A stretch of 64,000 nt of DNA from the NCBI GenBank assembly GCA_963556195.1, contig OY744517.1:143080347-143144346 (forward strand). The letters are read 5' to 3'. Positions 1 through 10,803 of this stretch are shown here, in pieces. This stretch comes from Sepiola atlantica. Taxonomy: Eukaryota > Mollusca > Cephalopoda > Sepiida > Sepiolidae. The translations under genes were made by a program, and so were the position numbers. Numbering within the stretch: position 1 is the first letter of the stretch; each line of letters starts with the position of its first letter. Under the pieces are notes generated by a model, which did no database searches, was not told where the DNA came from, and saw only the letters and a list, made by a program, of their open reading frames with translations.

Positions 1-754
1 AAAACGGTTTAATGTATTTTTTCTTTAAAGACTGATTTTAATAGATTTGAACAAGTGGTTTTTGAAAACGCCTTCTTCTCAGCCATTTTTCCAGTTTTTG
101 CTTGTTAAGACGGCAACGAATGGCGGCAAAGTTATTTCAACCGTTCGAAGTCAATTAAATATTATGCATCACATATTCCAGTTAAAGGAGTAAATTTGTT
201 TTTCAGTATTTAAAATGAAATAATCAAACTTGTTTTATTACTCCCAGGCATGATTTTACTTAATTCTAGTGTGTCTGAAGCTTTTACTTAAAGTTAATTT
301 TCAAATAAAATTTCCTGAAAAGTCTGCTAAATTAAATGTGTCAATTAAAAGAAAAAGATTCCTCCTCCGAGCTTAAATGTGTGAGGCTCTACGTTAAATT
401 GAATGCGACATTACCTGGTCGACGACCTTCTTACATGGATTCCCTCTCTTTTTCTCTCCATTCCTTTTCCTCTCTTTTAACTACCTTCCTCTCTCTCCCC
501 CTCTCTATCCTCTTTCTTCTCTCGGTTTTAATTATTTATGTCATTCGCCTCCTCCCACTACTTCTCTGATCACTCGCCTTTTATTTACGTTATTAGCCCT
601 TCCTCCCACCATCTAAGACATTGATGCACAGATGAAAAGCGTGCACGGTAACAAGAAAACAGCAGCATCAGAGTTTTACAAGTATGTCGATAAAATAAAA
701 CATTACATGTATAAGCAACGAAAAACCGCTTTCCAGGCGGTATGAAATAAGAAG
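1..754. other. Unannotated AT-rich sequence
   Basis: I see no gene or recognisable repeat here. A CT-rich tract lies at about 441-530. Short open frames in this stretch have no protein character. Confidence 0.4.
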
Positions 755-948
755 TAAGTAATGCCTGGGAGGATGGTATCAATACAATAGAAAATATACT
801 ACACTATCCTCCCCAAGAGGAGGTAATGCCTAGAGGGAATGGTCTCATAGCAACAGAACCGATACTACGCCACTTCTCTTCAATACAAAAGAGGGGGTAA
901 TACCTGGGGGATGATATAGCAACAGAACATGTACTAAACTACCTCCTG
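755..948 (+). repeat. Degenerate ~70-bp tandem repeat, three copies
   Basis: Three units start near 757, 822 and 896. Each begins with a GGTAATGCCTGGGAGG-like block and ends in a block like ACTACNCTACCTCCT. The same opening block recurs once at about 59303-59325 (GGAGGTAATTCCTGGGAGGA), so the unit comes from a dispersed repeat. Confidence 0.6.
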
Positions 949-1077
949 AATTGATTATTAAAATATAGTAATAGTATAGTTTCGGCTTCAAACACGGATA
1001 GCAAATTTTCGTTTGTAATAGATATAGATAAAGATATGTATAATTTCGGCTTTCGACAGATATATACCAAATGGTAA

Positions 1078-1083
<6 letters not shown>

Positions 1084-1166
<83 letters not shown>

Positions 1167-1195
1167 GAGATAGATTGATAGATAGATAGATAGAA
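1084..1195. repeat. Compound microsatellite (AT)n-(AG)n-(GATA)n
   Basis: About 50 bp of AT dinucleotides run directly into a GA tract and a short GATA tract. The minus-strand reading frame across it is a repeat artefact (alternating Ile-Tyr and Ser-Leu). Confidence 0.95.
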
Positions 1196-1380
1196 GTAAT
1201 AGTTTACTTTCGGCTCCAGACAGAGATATGCCAAACCTTCATTAGTAATAGATACAGGCGGAACATATAATCAAATATTTCCATACAGATAAACTTATTA
1301 TTTATTATCTAATTTACATAGTGTTCTTATTCAGTTTTACCCTAGAACGATGATGGTAATAATGACGTCACAGTATCTAG

Positions 1381-1810
1381 TTGGAGATCTTTTTTGTTTT
1401 TGGCATCCCGTTTCCCACAGAAAAAGTTGTTAGTCTATTTACATTTATAGTTCCTTCTTGTAAGACATTCACAACAAGAACTCGTCTTATTACGACAACT
1501 GTAAAAAAACTTTTTCCTCCGTTTGCTTACCATCAAACGGAATTCCAACGAACAAAGTTTCTTTCCAAGAACTTCCAATCTGTGGAACAAATGATCACGA
1601 GATTGATTCCATGAAGACTACAACATGGTCATCTTCAAATCCAATTTAAACAAATACTTTTCATAAACAGTACGCATAGATGTTGAACATATTCCTTTTT
1701 ATTCATCATTTTCAATCTTATCAGAATTTTCTCCATTATTCAACTGGCAATTCATCCATCTAATGAACACTTATCCTCGAGTGGTTTTGGCATTTATAAC
1801 TGGTAACTTA
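1381..1810 (+). pseudogene. Non-LTR retrotransposon C-terminal tail relic, copy 1
   Basis: Around 1557-1660 a broken frame reads like the C-terminal tail of RTE/CR1-type reverse transcriptase proteins: SFFPRTSNLWN, then DYNMVIFKSNLNKYFS. The 3' sequence, with the block CTTATCCTCGAGTGG near 1770, recurs at 18190-18670 and 29760-29965. All three copies are on the plus strand. Frameshifts and stops are present, so this is a dead, 5'-truncated copy. The clade is inferred from the tail motif only. Confidence 0.65.
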
Positions 1811-1883
1811 TAAGTCAAAAAAGTCATGCGAGACGAGGGAGCTTTAGTATTATATCAATACAATTTTGTAGTAACCAGTTTTG

Positions 1884-1923
1884 CATACAGAGAGAGAGAG
1901 AGAAAGAGAGAGAAATGGGGCAA

Positions 1924-1955
<32 letters not shown>
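1884..1955. repeat. (AG)n microsatellite, interrupted
   Basis: Two GA tracts are separated by a short AAATGGGGCAAGTA interruption. Confidence 0.9.
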
Positions 1956-1957
<2 letters not shown>

Positions 1958-2184
1958 AGTAAGAGAGAAAGAAGTAGACAAGAGAGTGAATAAATATATA
2001 TTTTGAAAACAGCAGACGTCTATGTAATAGTAAATGTATAGGCATAGTATTATATCTTGAAATCAAACGCTTGGCGACCCATTCACTTTTACATGTACTT
2101 AATTTGATCAATTAATTAAATAACAAAATGACAGATTTTTCTCTCATTTTTATGCTTTCATTTAAGATTAATCCCCGCAATAAG

Positions 2185-2185
<1 letters not shown>

Positions 2186-2260
<75 letters not shown>

Positions 2261-2262
2261 AA
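2186..2262. repeat. (AT)n-(GT)n microsatellite
   Basis: About 50 bp of AT is followed by a GT tract. It abuts the repeat that carries the hammerhead-like motif at 2312-2362. Confidence 0.95.
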
Positions 2263-2311
2263 AATGTTTATTTCAACATTTATTTATAATTTTGTTATTT
2301 CATCATTTTAT

Positions 2312-2362
2312 AATTTTATATAACACGTTTCAAGCGGTGGTCCACTTTCATCAGGTATGTAC
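2312..2362 (-). ncRNA. Hammerhead-ribozyme-like motif in a dispersed repeat
   Basis: On the minus strand an intact CTGATGA core (2348-2354) is followed by a stem II hairpin AAGTGG-ACCA-CCGCTT with six closable pairs, then GAAA (2328-2331) and a short ACGTGT helix III. These are the two conserved strands of the hammerhead catalytic core. Stem I is the weak part, because the flanks ATAC and TTATAT pair poorly. Similar motifs are known in terminal repeats of Penelope-like retroelements. Activity is not shown by sequence alone. Confidence 0.5.
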
Positions 2363-3310
2363 ATCCATTTGAAGAAATGTCTTTCGATTTGAAAGTGTTG
2401 CTTCATTTGAGAAAATGTGTTATTGTTTGGCGTTTTTGCGCATGTGTGGGTTTGCAGGTGTGTGTGTACGTGTTTTGATAATTTTATATCTTTTATTTTT
2501 ATTTTTCCTTTTTTCCTACTTCATTTGGTCAAAGTCGTGTGTGTTTATTAAGTGCATGTTATTTTGACCTTTATTTTATCGGTCATCTCCATTTCTTGGG
2601 GTGTGTAGATGTTCTTTTGAAATTTATTACTTTTTATTGCCCAGTCTCCACATTGGCTGTTGTGCCCACGTGTGTGTGTGCGTCTGTGCGCGTACGTGTG
2701 TGGTCAGTTCTGAATCCTGTACATAGTTGAGCGACACATACACTTACACCCACACACACGCACACGCGCGCACACACACATATGCGCGCGCACACACACA
2801 GGCGTATGGTTAGATAGGTGATAGAGAGAGGTAGAGAAAGGTTGATAGAAGTGTGGTTCGTATTGTGTGTAGTTTGAGTTATGATCTGTTCAATGCTGGA
2901 TTGAATTTAAATATAAAGTTTTGTTCTTGTGTTAGTAAGTAGGTGTAATCTTGGCTTTGGAAAATTGGCATTATTTTAAATTTTTCTTCCGCTGCATTCC
3001 AATGAATTATTTCCTTTGACACCTCATAATATATCAGGAGATTCATTATTTCAAAGACTTTCTTCTCCATCCCACATACACTTCTTGTTTTTTTTTGTTC
3101 AGAACAAATAAAGAATTGATGAAATAGTTTCACACTTTTTCAAATTAATAATGTAAAACAATTGTTTTGTTTCTTCTTAAAGAAAGGACTTGTTTTTTTT
3201 GAAAATCCTGGGTTTAAACGACTTTTTTATAAACTAGTCTCTGTTGTACTATTTTAATATAATACACTTTTAACGTATGTAACTTTACATTTGTTTTATT
3301 ATCATTTTCT
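2363..3310. other. Intergenic or intronic sequence with GT/CA-rich tracts
   Basis: GT-rich stretches occur at 2660-2705 and an alternating CA/CG tract at about 2735-2800. No coding signal is visible. Confidence 0.4.

Positions 3311-3314
<4 letters not shown>

Positions 3315-3386
<72 letters not shown>
3315..3386. repeat. (AT)n microsatellite
   Basis: About 70 bp of uninterrupted AT dinucleotide. Confidence 0.95.
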
Positions 3387-3389
<3 letters not shown>

Positions 3390-3564
3390 CGAATGACGTC
3401 TAAGAATCCAAAATACGTAGAAAATAATTATTTAAATCAGTTTTAAAAATCAATATGTTAATAGGTCACACTATTAATTCGGTAGACGAGAATTGTGTTG
3501 CCTATATGAATTAAATAGGGAGTTAACGTAAAGTATGTAAGTCAATGATATGTATTATATAATA

Positions 3565-4140
3565 CTAACAGGAAGACCCGACGTTGCTTGGGATTGTATG
3601 GGGGTCACTTTTATGTACTTTTTCACTATGCTCATGACACCATATTAATAAATTTATTTGTCTTTACTGCCCCCCTCTTTCCGTTTCGCTATCTTTATAT
3701 AGACGAAACTGAAATGTAGGAAAACACTCTGAATTAGTGTCTTCATGGTTTAAATTTCATTAGAATCAGATATACGTATTTCAAGTTTTAAAGCAGTTCT
3801 GTCCTCATGGGTTACTTAGATGTGGAGGCACGTAGATATTAGGCACATAGATGGTAACGTAGAGATTCAGGACCATTTACATTGTCTTCCCCGGATATTT
3901 TTATACATGTTATATAAATTTCATTAAAATAGGATATCTTTGAAGTTTTAAAGGAGGTTCGAACCACATATTTCCTTTCGGAACCACTTCCATTTTCTTC
4001 CGCGGTAAATTTTACATAAAAGTACGCTTTAAGATTTTATGTAGATTCTCTAACATTTCTTTATATAGGGAACACACAGACATCACACACGCATACACCC
4101 ATTAATTGAATTTTATATATAGATATATTATTTCTTGATT
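3565..4140 (-). mobile_element. Dispersed repeat, possibly a Helitron-like non-autonomous element
   Basis: Read on the minus strand, the element ends near 3565 with a CCC...GGG hairpin (around 3577-3592) followed shortly by CTGTTAGT. That resembles a Helitron 3' hairpin followed by CTRRT. The body carries evenly spaced GAACC-type blocks and ends in an AT tract near 4135. The class is inferred from the hairpin end only. Confidence 0.35.
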
Positions 4141-5529
4141 TTCCTTACTAATGAATCACGACTAATCAAGGCTAAAAGCCACTAAAGGATCATGGTTGTC
4201 AGTAGAATGATGAAAAATATTATTAAACGTTTAGAATAACAAATACAAATCATCTGGAATTAAGAGGTTTTAAAACTTTAACTTAGGTTACATACAGACA
4301 CATATTCACCATTATACTAAGACTAGTGTACACCTTACGTCAAAAAATTACGGGAAAAATTATGCTTCGCCAGTGTTCGCACTAATATTCATAGAACATT
4401 ATAGAATTACGTCTGTAATTTAATTTCTCATATATAAACAATCATTATCATTTATGATAACCTAAAGAAAAATACACATACACCGTTGACCTTTTATTGA
4501 AAGTGGAGGATTTCAGTCAGAATCCATTTCAGATGGCGGGGGTTGTCTGACTTGCTAATTCTTTTCCAATGTAATTTTTTCTAATGTTTTCTTTTATTTC
4601 GATAGGATAATTAGGATTTGAGTTATCGCCAGTTCAAAGATAATAGCGAGTCATTTCTGATAACCTAAAGAAAAAAGATCAACCATTGACTTTTATTTAT
4701 TTTTATTTTCTTCCTTTAATTTTCTCATTTTGATTATTGGGATATAGAGAACAGAACAAAAAACAACGTATAAATCGGTATATATATAAATATATAACTT
4801 TACAGATATTAGCATATTGTGCTGTATTACAGATGTGACGATGTATAAAAGGTGATGGGTAACTTCGTTGACCGGCATATCAACCCCTTACGATTACCTT
4901 ACAATCCTGGGAACCATTTTTCTAAACGTAAATGGACAAAATAAAGGGACTCATACCGTTACCATGTTTTATCAGTTATGATCAACATATTCGATACCCA
5001 CGCAACGTTAGGTAAATTTGCTAGAATTCATATAAGAACTACTAATCGGGTCTTCATGAATTACGCATTACAGTTGATAAAGAATTTTTCGTTAAATTTT
5101 GGAAAGCATTCAGATCCGGATTTGAGTCTCGCAATTATTTGAAGAATTCTTCAACATAGCATTTGCCTACGATTTGGTTCATGTTACCCACATGTGTACT
5201 ATGATATCTAGTTAATAGCAAGAGCCAAGGGGGGTGCTATTCTAAGGAAGTTTCTCTTATCTTGAAAAAGGAGACGGTGACAATTATAACGTTTTATATT
5301 TTATTGAGTTAAGTAATTGACTTTCATTTCCTTTACGGAGTTGATTCTTGTTGGATGATCTCCACATGTTTAACGAGGAGTCTTAGCGTCCCTAAATATT
5401 AGGAGCTTACATTACGTAACTAGCGAGGTTAACATTTTGGCAACAGCCGAATTTCCCTTTTGGATATATCCCACATCATATAGCTAAGCCAATCAATCAG
5501 CTATCTACTTTCTATATGAGGTCGTGGGA
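4141..5529. other. Unannotated sequence with one small duplication
   Basis: A block TGATAACCTAAAGAAAA at about 4455-4475 recurs at 4659-4676, each followed by a TTGAC-TTTTATT segment. Otherwise I see no gene, RNA or terminal repeat. Confidence 0.35.
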
Positions 5530-5650
5530 GTAATACGGCATAATCACGTTGACATACCGGTTCCCGTTAGATCACAGAAGTTACGCGACGTTGAGTCTGG
5601 TGAATATCAGATGGATGACCGTTTGGAAATATGAGGCGCCGTATGTCATC
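5530..5650 (+). pseudogene. 5S rRNA-derived sequence (pseudogene or head of a 5S-type SINE)
   Basis: About 120 bp align along the full length of metazoan 5S rRNA. The blocks ACGGCAT, CACGTTGA, CCGGTTC, GATCAC-GAAGTTA, ATGG-TGACCG and GCCGTA occur in the right order and spacing (for example 5565-5587 and 5611-5645). Many substitutions break the RNA stems, so it is unlikely to be a functional 5S gene. The internal promoter region is degenerate. Sequence after 5650 continues without a poly-A tail, so a 5S-derived SINE (SINE3 type) is as likely as a processed copy. Confidence 0.75.
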
Positions 5651-6495
5651 TCCTTTGACTTAGATAGACATGCGGCTTCGGACTGCCTGTGAAGTTTATA
5701 TTTCTTAGAAACTTCCTCCTTCGAAAAAAGCCGGCTCAGCCCACCCAGGGCGAATACTACATCAGGTCAGGTATTCAGGTTCATGCAGCCGCTATGGTGA
5801 AGTAGATAACGACGCAAACTTTCACTTATAGATGATGACAACCTTTACGTGGCCCGCCTAGTAAACACCTGATTCTAGACAGAATCGGGGAAACCAATGC
5901 TAACACTAGAATCAAGCCGGTCAAAAATGTCGTACCATGCTGTTTCTTACTAGTTTACTTTATATTAAGGTTTCTAGCTGACTATAATCATATTCTATAA
6001 CCTATGCCCCACACCACTATTTCTTAACTCTATTTAACTTTCTGCGTGTTTTACTTCTTTTGATTAATGTATATATTATTTAATCCTCACGCCCAATTCA
6101 ACGTTTCCCACCCTTCATAACTTTTCTTAAATTACTTTTCTTGAACTACCAACTATTCAAAATATGCCTACCAAAGACCGTTTTTGTAGTATGACCTTTA
6201 ACTGCATCCGGTAGTGAAGCCCCAAATTGGGATATTTGGGGAGCGCGGGGTCATCCCTTAGTAACCATTACTCACAGGTCACTCTGACACGGAAACCTGT
6301 AAGGTTTCGGTTTATAAGTTAAATAGAATCTATCGTTTTCTTACAAATTATTTGCAAAATATACGCCCTCAAAACCAATCGATCTATATTTATTTGAAGA
6401 TAAAAAACTTGAAGCATAATGAGTTTTACAAAATGACACAATTTGCCATATGATAAATTATAATAAACATTCACAGCCAAATCAAGACGGTGCCA
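5651..6495. other. Sequence downstream of the 5S-like unit
   Basis: It includes a GC-richer stretch at 5725-5935 that could be the body of the 5S-headed element. I cannot assign it to a family. Confidence 0.3.
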
Positions 6496-6605
6496 AGTAA
6501 GGAGTGTGTCAGAATTATTGACAATTTTGCACATCGTATCTAGGTAAACAAGTCAGGCATAGACTGAAGTTTATTTGTACCAAATATGGTTAGATTGCTA
6601 AAAGG
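6496..6605 (-). mobile_element. Tc1/mariner-type element fragment (right arm)
   Basis: The block ACAAGTCAGGCATAGACTGA and the following ACCAAATATGGTTAGATTG match the terminal inverted repeat arm of the MITEs at 25098-25556 and 40668-41140. It is a solo arm. Confidence 0.55.
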
Positions 6606-7699
6606 ATTATTACTTTTATTTACGATTTTATGGGTGCGAAGTTTTGGGAGGGATGACGCCCTTTTTAAAAGTAGCTAGTTCGCGGGGTCAGAATTTAATC
6701 GATAAGAAAAAAAAAAGACAAGGCTGCTGCAATTGCTACCTCAAACTTAACCTCCCTCTTTTCTCTCTCATTCACCAATATACACACAAATGTATAGTAC
6801 AAAAGAAATGTTAAAAAGAAATTGAAAAAATATATTTTAAGATCTAAATAAAATATTAATTGAACTTTTCTAATGTAAATAAAATATTAATTCGTTTAAA
6901 AAATGCTATTGCTATTCCAAATTTAAGCGTCCCCCCTCTCTCTCTCTATCTCGAACATACATAACTTTCAATGAGATAAACAGAATATAGATTGATCAAA
7001 CATGAGTGTACGCTATCTTTTATTTTATAAACATAAATTAGGTAATATTGAGTATTTGAAGCAGCAGCAGCCACCGCCGATAGCTGAAATACTGAATTCT
7101 GAATTGTTGACCGGTATAAGGCTTTGAAAGAAGCCGCAGCAGCTCCCACTACTCTACCTACTACCTTTGTACATCTTCTTATTCATTTTTCTCCTCATAT
7201 CTCCTCTTTTTCATATCGCGAATCGAGCCAGACACACGTACCTTCACATTTATTATCTAGATGAAAAGTGAAAAAATACTGTTACAGAAGGTCGCCATTA
7301 CGACATCCGTGTTAAATTAACAACGAAGTGAAACATTAAGTTAAACAGTAGGAAATGGGTGTTCATTTTTTTTAGTCAAATAGTACATTTTGTTAGAAAT
7401 GCATGAAATGCACAGTGTTGACAGACATCTTACAAAATTAAGAGATGTTTAAACAATAACGATTATCTAAATAAATAAATACAAAAGTTGGGATCATTTT
7501 TCATTTCAATCACAGTGCGGTCAAAACGCTAATGCAAGTTAATTCCAGTTCACACAATAGCATCCCTCTATTTGTTTGTAGATGTGATTGCAGTATTATA
7601 GGTAATTTAATTTGCATATTGCTGTGCAGAATGACACTTTATTAGCGGGAATACGTAGAAATTCTACGGTGTTTTCTAAACCAATCTGTATCACTTACT

Positions 7700-7701
<2 letters not shown>

Positions 7702-7770
<69 letters not shown>

Positions 7771-7975
7771 GGGGACCAATGGCCCTTACCAGCGGGAAAT
7801 CGGTGGTAGGTGGCTGTTGCGATACCGCAAGGTCATCAGCGGTGATGAACGAAAAGAGGTGGAGCATACTGGAAGTCTGAGGAGACTTGTTGTCACTCAG
7901 ACTCCAGGGAATACCACAGGTTGTTGGCAGTGGGCGATCACTGACGATGACCAGTGTGATAACTCCTAGTGAGTA

Positions 7976-8039
<64 letters not shown>
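7702..8039 (+). mobile_element. LINE 3'-tail fragment between two (TAA)n arrays
   Basis: Two TAA arrays (7702-7769 and 7976-8039) enclose about 205 bp. The enclosed part carries blocks such as GTCACTCAGACTCCAGGGAA and a GTGAGTAA end. Those blocks recur at 38780-38880 and 39420-39500 next to non-LTR reverse transcriptase tails. The downstream array is therefore best read as the tail repeat of a LINE. Confidence 0.55.
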
Positions 8040-9000
8040 TCCCTTTTAAATAATTAAATGTCTGTCAGGTTCAATACTATAAGAAAAAATTACTCCTTTT
8101 TGTTCTTCCATGAAAATAATTGTCATTCTCAGTTAAATATTCTTTAAATAAATAAAACGAATGTGTCACTATTTATTTATTTAAAATTGTAGCCATTTTT
8201 TCTTTTGTAAAACAATAACTATTCTGTATCATCTCACCGTAAAAATAATTGTCAATCAAATATTCTTCAAATCAATAAAATAAATGTCACTTTTAGAAAT
8301 GGATTAATTTAAAATTATACTGTTTAGTCTACGGGACGATATAATTTGATTTAGGAATAATTGATTTTGAAATGGTAAAGCCGGAATTTTTTTAGCTCAA
8401 ATTAATCACTGATCACCATCTTTACTGATCGGTCGATATTATGTTTTTTAATGTGTATGAAAGGCGATACCGTACGTACGAACATAACGTGTCTTAGTGT
8501 ATTATTATATATACTTTCTTAATGTTTTTCTTTAATTCGACAGGTGTTTTGATTTAAATATAACACGTAGCTTTGTTTAGGAATATTGTTTTATTTTGTA
8601 GAAAAATATTCAGCAAGTTAATAGAATTAAGACATTCCAATGGTGATGGACTCTTCTACTTGGTTATGATGTCGGGGAAGTTGTTAATGCATTGCTATTG
8701 TGTTCCTTACCGGCATATTCTTTTTGTAAAAACATACATATTTATTTCTTCCACCTTTCTTTTCTATATCTAGAAAATGAATAATCTTCTTTTAAAATGA
8801 ACAATATTTTAATGTTTATTTATCTATATGAATAAAAGTGTTTCTTTCGTGTTTACAATAAGAAAATGTTTATTATTTAAAATTGTTGTTTCAAGTAGTT
8901 TTAGTAGAGAACTTTGCGAAGGCATCAAGTATATATTCAAATCGATAAAATAGATTTGAAGCAAACTGCTTTTAATAACATGATCGGATGAATTGATTTA
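8040..9000. other. Unannotated AT-rich sequence
   Basis: A short duplicated phrase (GTCAATCAAATATTCTTCAAAT and a variant) occurs at 8125-8150 and 8250-8275. No gene or defined element is recognised. Confidence 0.35.
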
Positions 9001-9002
9001 TC

Positions 9003-9145
9003 TTCCTCCCACAAGGTAAGATGTGACACATTGTTGGGAAAGTGGAGAAAAACCAGCGCTCGAGAATTTGAGCACTCTGGCTGTTTAAAATTTGCCTGGG
9101 CAGCCCCGTCGGCATTCCCCGGTAGGGGCGCCTCGGGCGATTAAC
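9003..9145 (-). repeat. Dispersed repeat family X, copy 1
   Basis: On the minus strand this reads GAGGCGCC, then GGAATGCCGACGGG and GCCCAGGCAA, and ends in GTCACATCTTAC with TGTGGGAG. The same blocks in the same order occur at 38040-38185 and 43060-43215 on the plus strand. I do not recognise the parent element. Confidence 0.65.
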
Positions 9146-9370
9146 AATAAACTAACCCCCTCTCAAAGGGTGAGAAGGCAAAGCCTGGGAGGGTGCACCT
9201 CCTAGAACTGCACAGGACGGACAACTGATAGACCGGCGTAAATCCAGACCCGAAGGCCCGGACAATACCGGTTTATTGGGCGGAGTAAAACACCCTGGCT
9301 ATGTTTATATCGAAACAGATTTAGCTGTGTGCCCTTTTATTAAAAAGCTGGAAACTTTAAAGAAACATTT
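9146..9370. other. GC-rich repeat segment linked to family X
   Basis: The block CTCCTAGAACTGCACAGGAC near 9210 is close to CTCCTAGGACTGCACAGAAC at about 36897. The two loci therefore share part of an unclassified repeat. Confidence 0.4.
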
Positions 9371-9382
9371 ATCATACTAGTT

Positions 9383-9478
9383 TTACTTTATAAATAAGAT
9401 AGAGAGATTCAGAATTCTTTAGATGAGGATTGATAATTTGTATTATTTGGATTATCCGAACTACTGTTCTTATCTCAC
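9383..9478 (-). mobile_element. SINE-tail fragment
   Basis: The block GAGGATTGATAATTTGTATT and the next 70 bp match the 3' end of the tRNA-headed SINE family at 40186, 61250, 62660 and 63183. The copy breaks off before the hammerhead-like part. Confidence 0.6.
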
Positions 9479-9649
9479 CTTCATAATTTAAAACTGATAT
9501 ACTGTTTACATCTACATAAAGTCTACTGAAGTAAAGTAAATTCGTTTGAATCAGCATAAGATACGACTTATTCAACCAGCTGTATTCTTTTGTTGGAATT
9601 GGTTCCCCCGATTCTTTCCTAGAATTAGATACTTACAGAAAATAATTTC

Positions 9650-9790
9650 TCGTGAAGGTTGCCAACATCCATGAATAAAAGTGGTGCTATATAATCGAAT
9701 AGAGTCGAACTTGGCACACCCATGTAGTAATTTCGAGTCGCGATCCACTTCCCCATAGAAACCTCCCAAGCACCTCCATGAGATACCGTG
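9650..9790 (-). repeat. Dispersed repeat, possibly a degenerate SINE head, copy 1
   Basis: It shares TTGCCAACATCCAT(G/A)AAT and downstream blocks with 18850-19000 in the same orientation. On the minus strand the 18.9-kb copy has a GGTTAAGTGGATAACG block that resembles a tRNA A box, but no convincing B box. Confidence 0.4.
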
Positions 9791-10099
9791 CCGTTCTCTC
9801 AATCAGCAATGGACGCATCATAAGAATACATGTCTGTTGTCCATATTTTTTTTTATAATTGCCATTCAAAACAAGAAGCGGGAAACAGTATCCTGGCGTT
9901 GATTTGACGCCGTTCTCAAAAGATAAGATTTCAAATACTAAACGCTCTGATCACTTTTCAACATTGAACAAGTGTAATGATTTATTTACATAAAAGGATC
10001 CTTAAACATCAAGAGGGAATTATTTACTCTAACAGCGCCAAGTATTCGTGATAGATATGCAATTTACAGACGTTCGAATTACTTATCACGGTAAACAGT

Positions 10100-10271
10100 T
10101 TATATAAATGTATACATATAAATATATACATATATATATAAATATATATATATATACATATATATAAATATATATACATATATATATACATATATATATA
10201 TAAATATATATATATATACATATATTTATACATATATATATACATATACATATATATATATACATATATAT

Positions 10272-10314
<43 letters not shown>

Positions 10315-10325
10315 CATACATACAT
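10100..10325. repeat. Compound AT/TACA microsatellite
   Basis: A long run mixes AT, AAAT and TACA units. Both minus-strand reading frames across it are repeat artefacts. Confidence 0.95.
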
Positions 10326-10485
10326 ACTAGAAAGATACCACTCAAGGACGGATAAAATTAATTCACGAACAGAAAAGTTTCACGCCATTTCTATACCCAC
10401 TTAGGAATATTAAAATCAAGATATAATAGTACTAAACATTATGTCTAGAATCCTTATTCCAATTTTGATCAAAAATAAATATTGT
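10326..10485 (-). mobile_element. Helitron-like 3' end, truncated
   Basis: On the minus strand the sequence ends in CTAGT (10326-10330), preceded by a degenerate hairpin. The body block GGAAT...TTTGATCAAAATTGGAATAAGG matches the Helitron-like copies at 20638 and 57735. Only about 160 bp remains. Confidence 0.5.
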
Positions 10486-10570
10486 TCATGCGAATTCCGC
10501 CTAAACGCACGACACACATATTGAGAAATGAGGATTTTGTCCGTTGTGGTAATATGGCGAGTTAGATTGA

Positions 10571-10803
10571 AGCCAAGTTGACATTTTCCAACGAAATAAC
10601 GATATTGTAGAGAAAGACTGGAAACGTCTATTCCGCGAGAAAGGGACTTTAGAAATCATTCCGCACCATATTACGAAGTCGATGTTGTTCTTTATCAAGG
10701 CAAGAAACAGAGCTATTAGCGGCACCTTACCAGATGTGGCAGAAGAACTAATTTTAAGACTATCTGACTCTTATATAGAATTTCACTTTTTGGAGCGATA
10801 AAA
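10571..10803 (+). other. Short open frame of unknown origin
   Basis: A 75-codon plus-strand frame without a start codon reads through charged sequence such as NDIVEKDWKRLFREKG and ends at a TAA. I do not recognise it. It could be a relic of a transposable-element protein or chance. Confidence 0.2.

Noticed and set aside
10024..10325. Tyr/Ile-rich frames of 79-97 codons
   Set aside because: They are translations of AT/TACA microsatellite. The same holds for all Ile-Tyr-repeat frames elsewhere.
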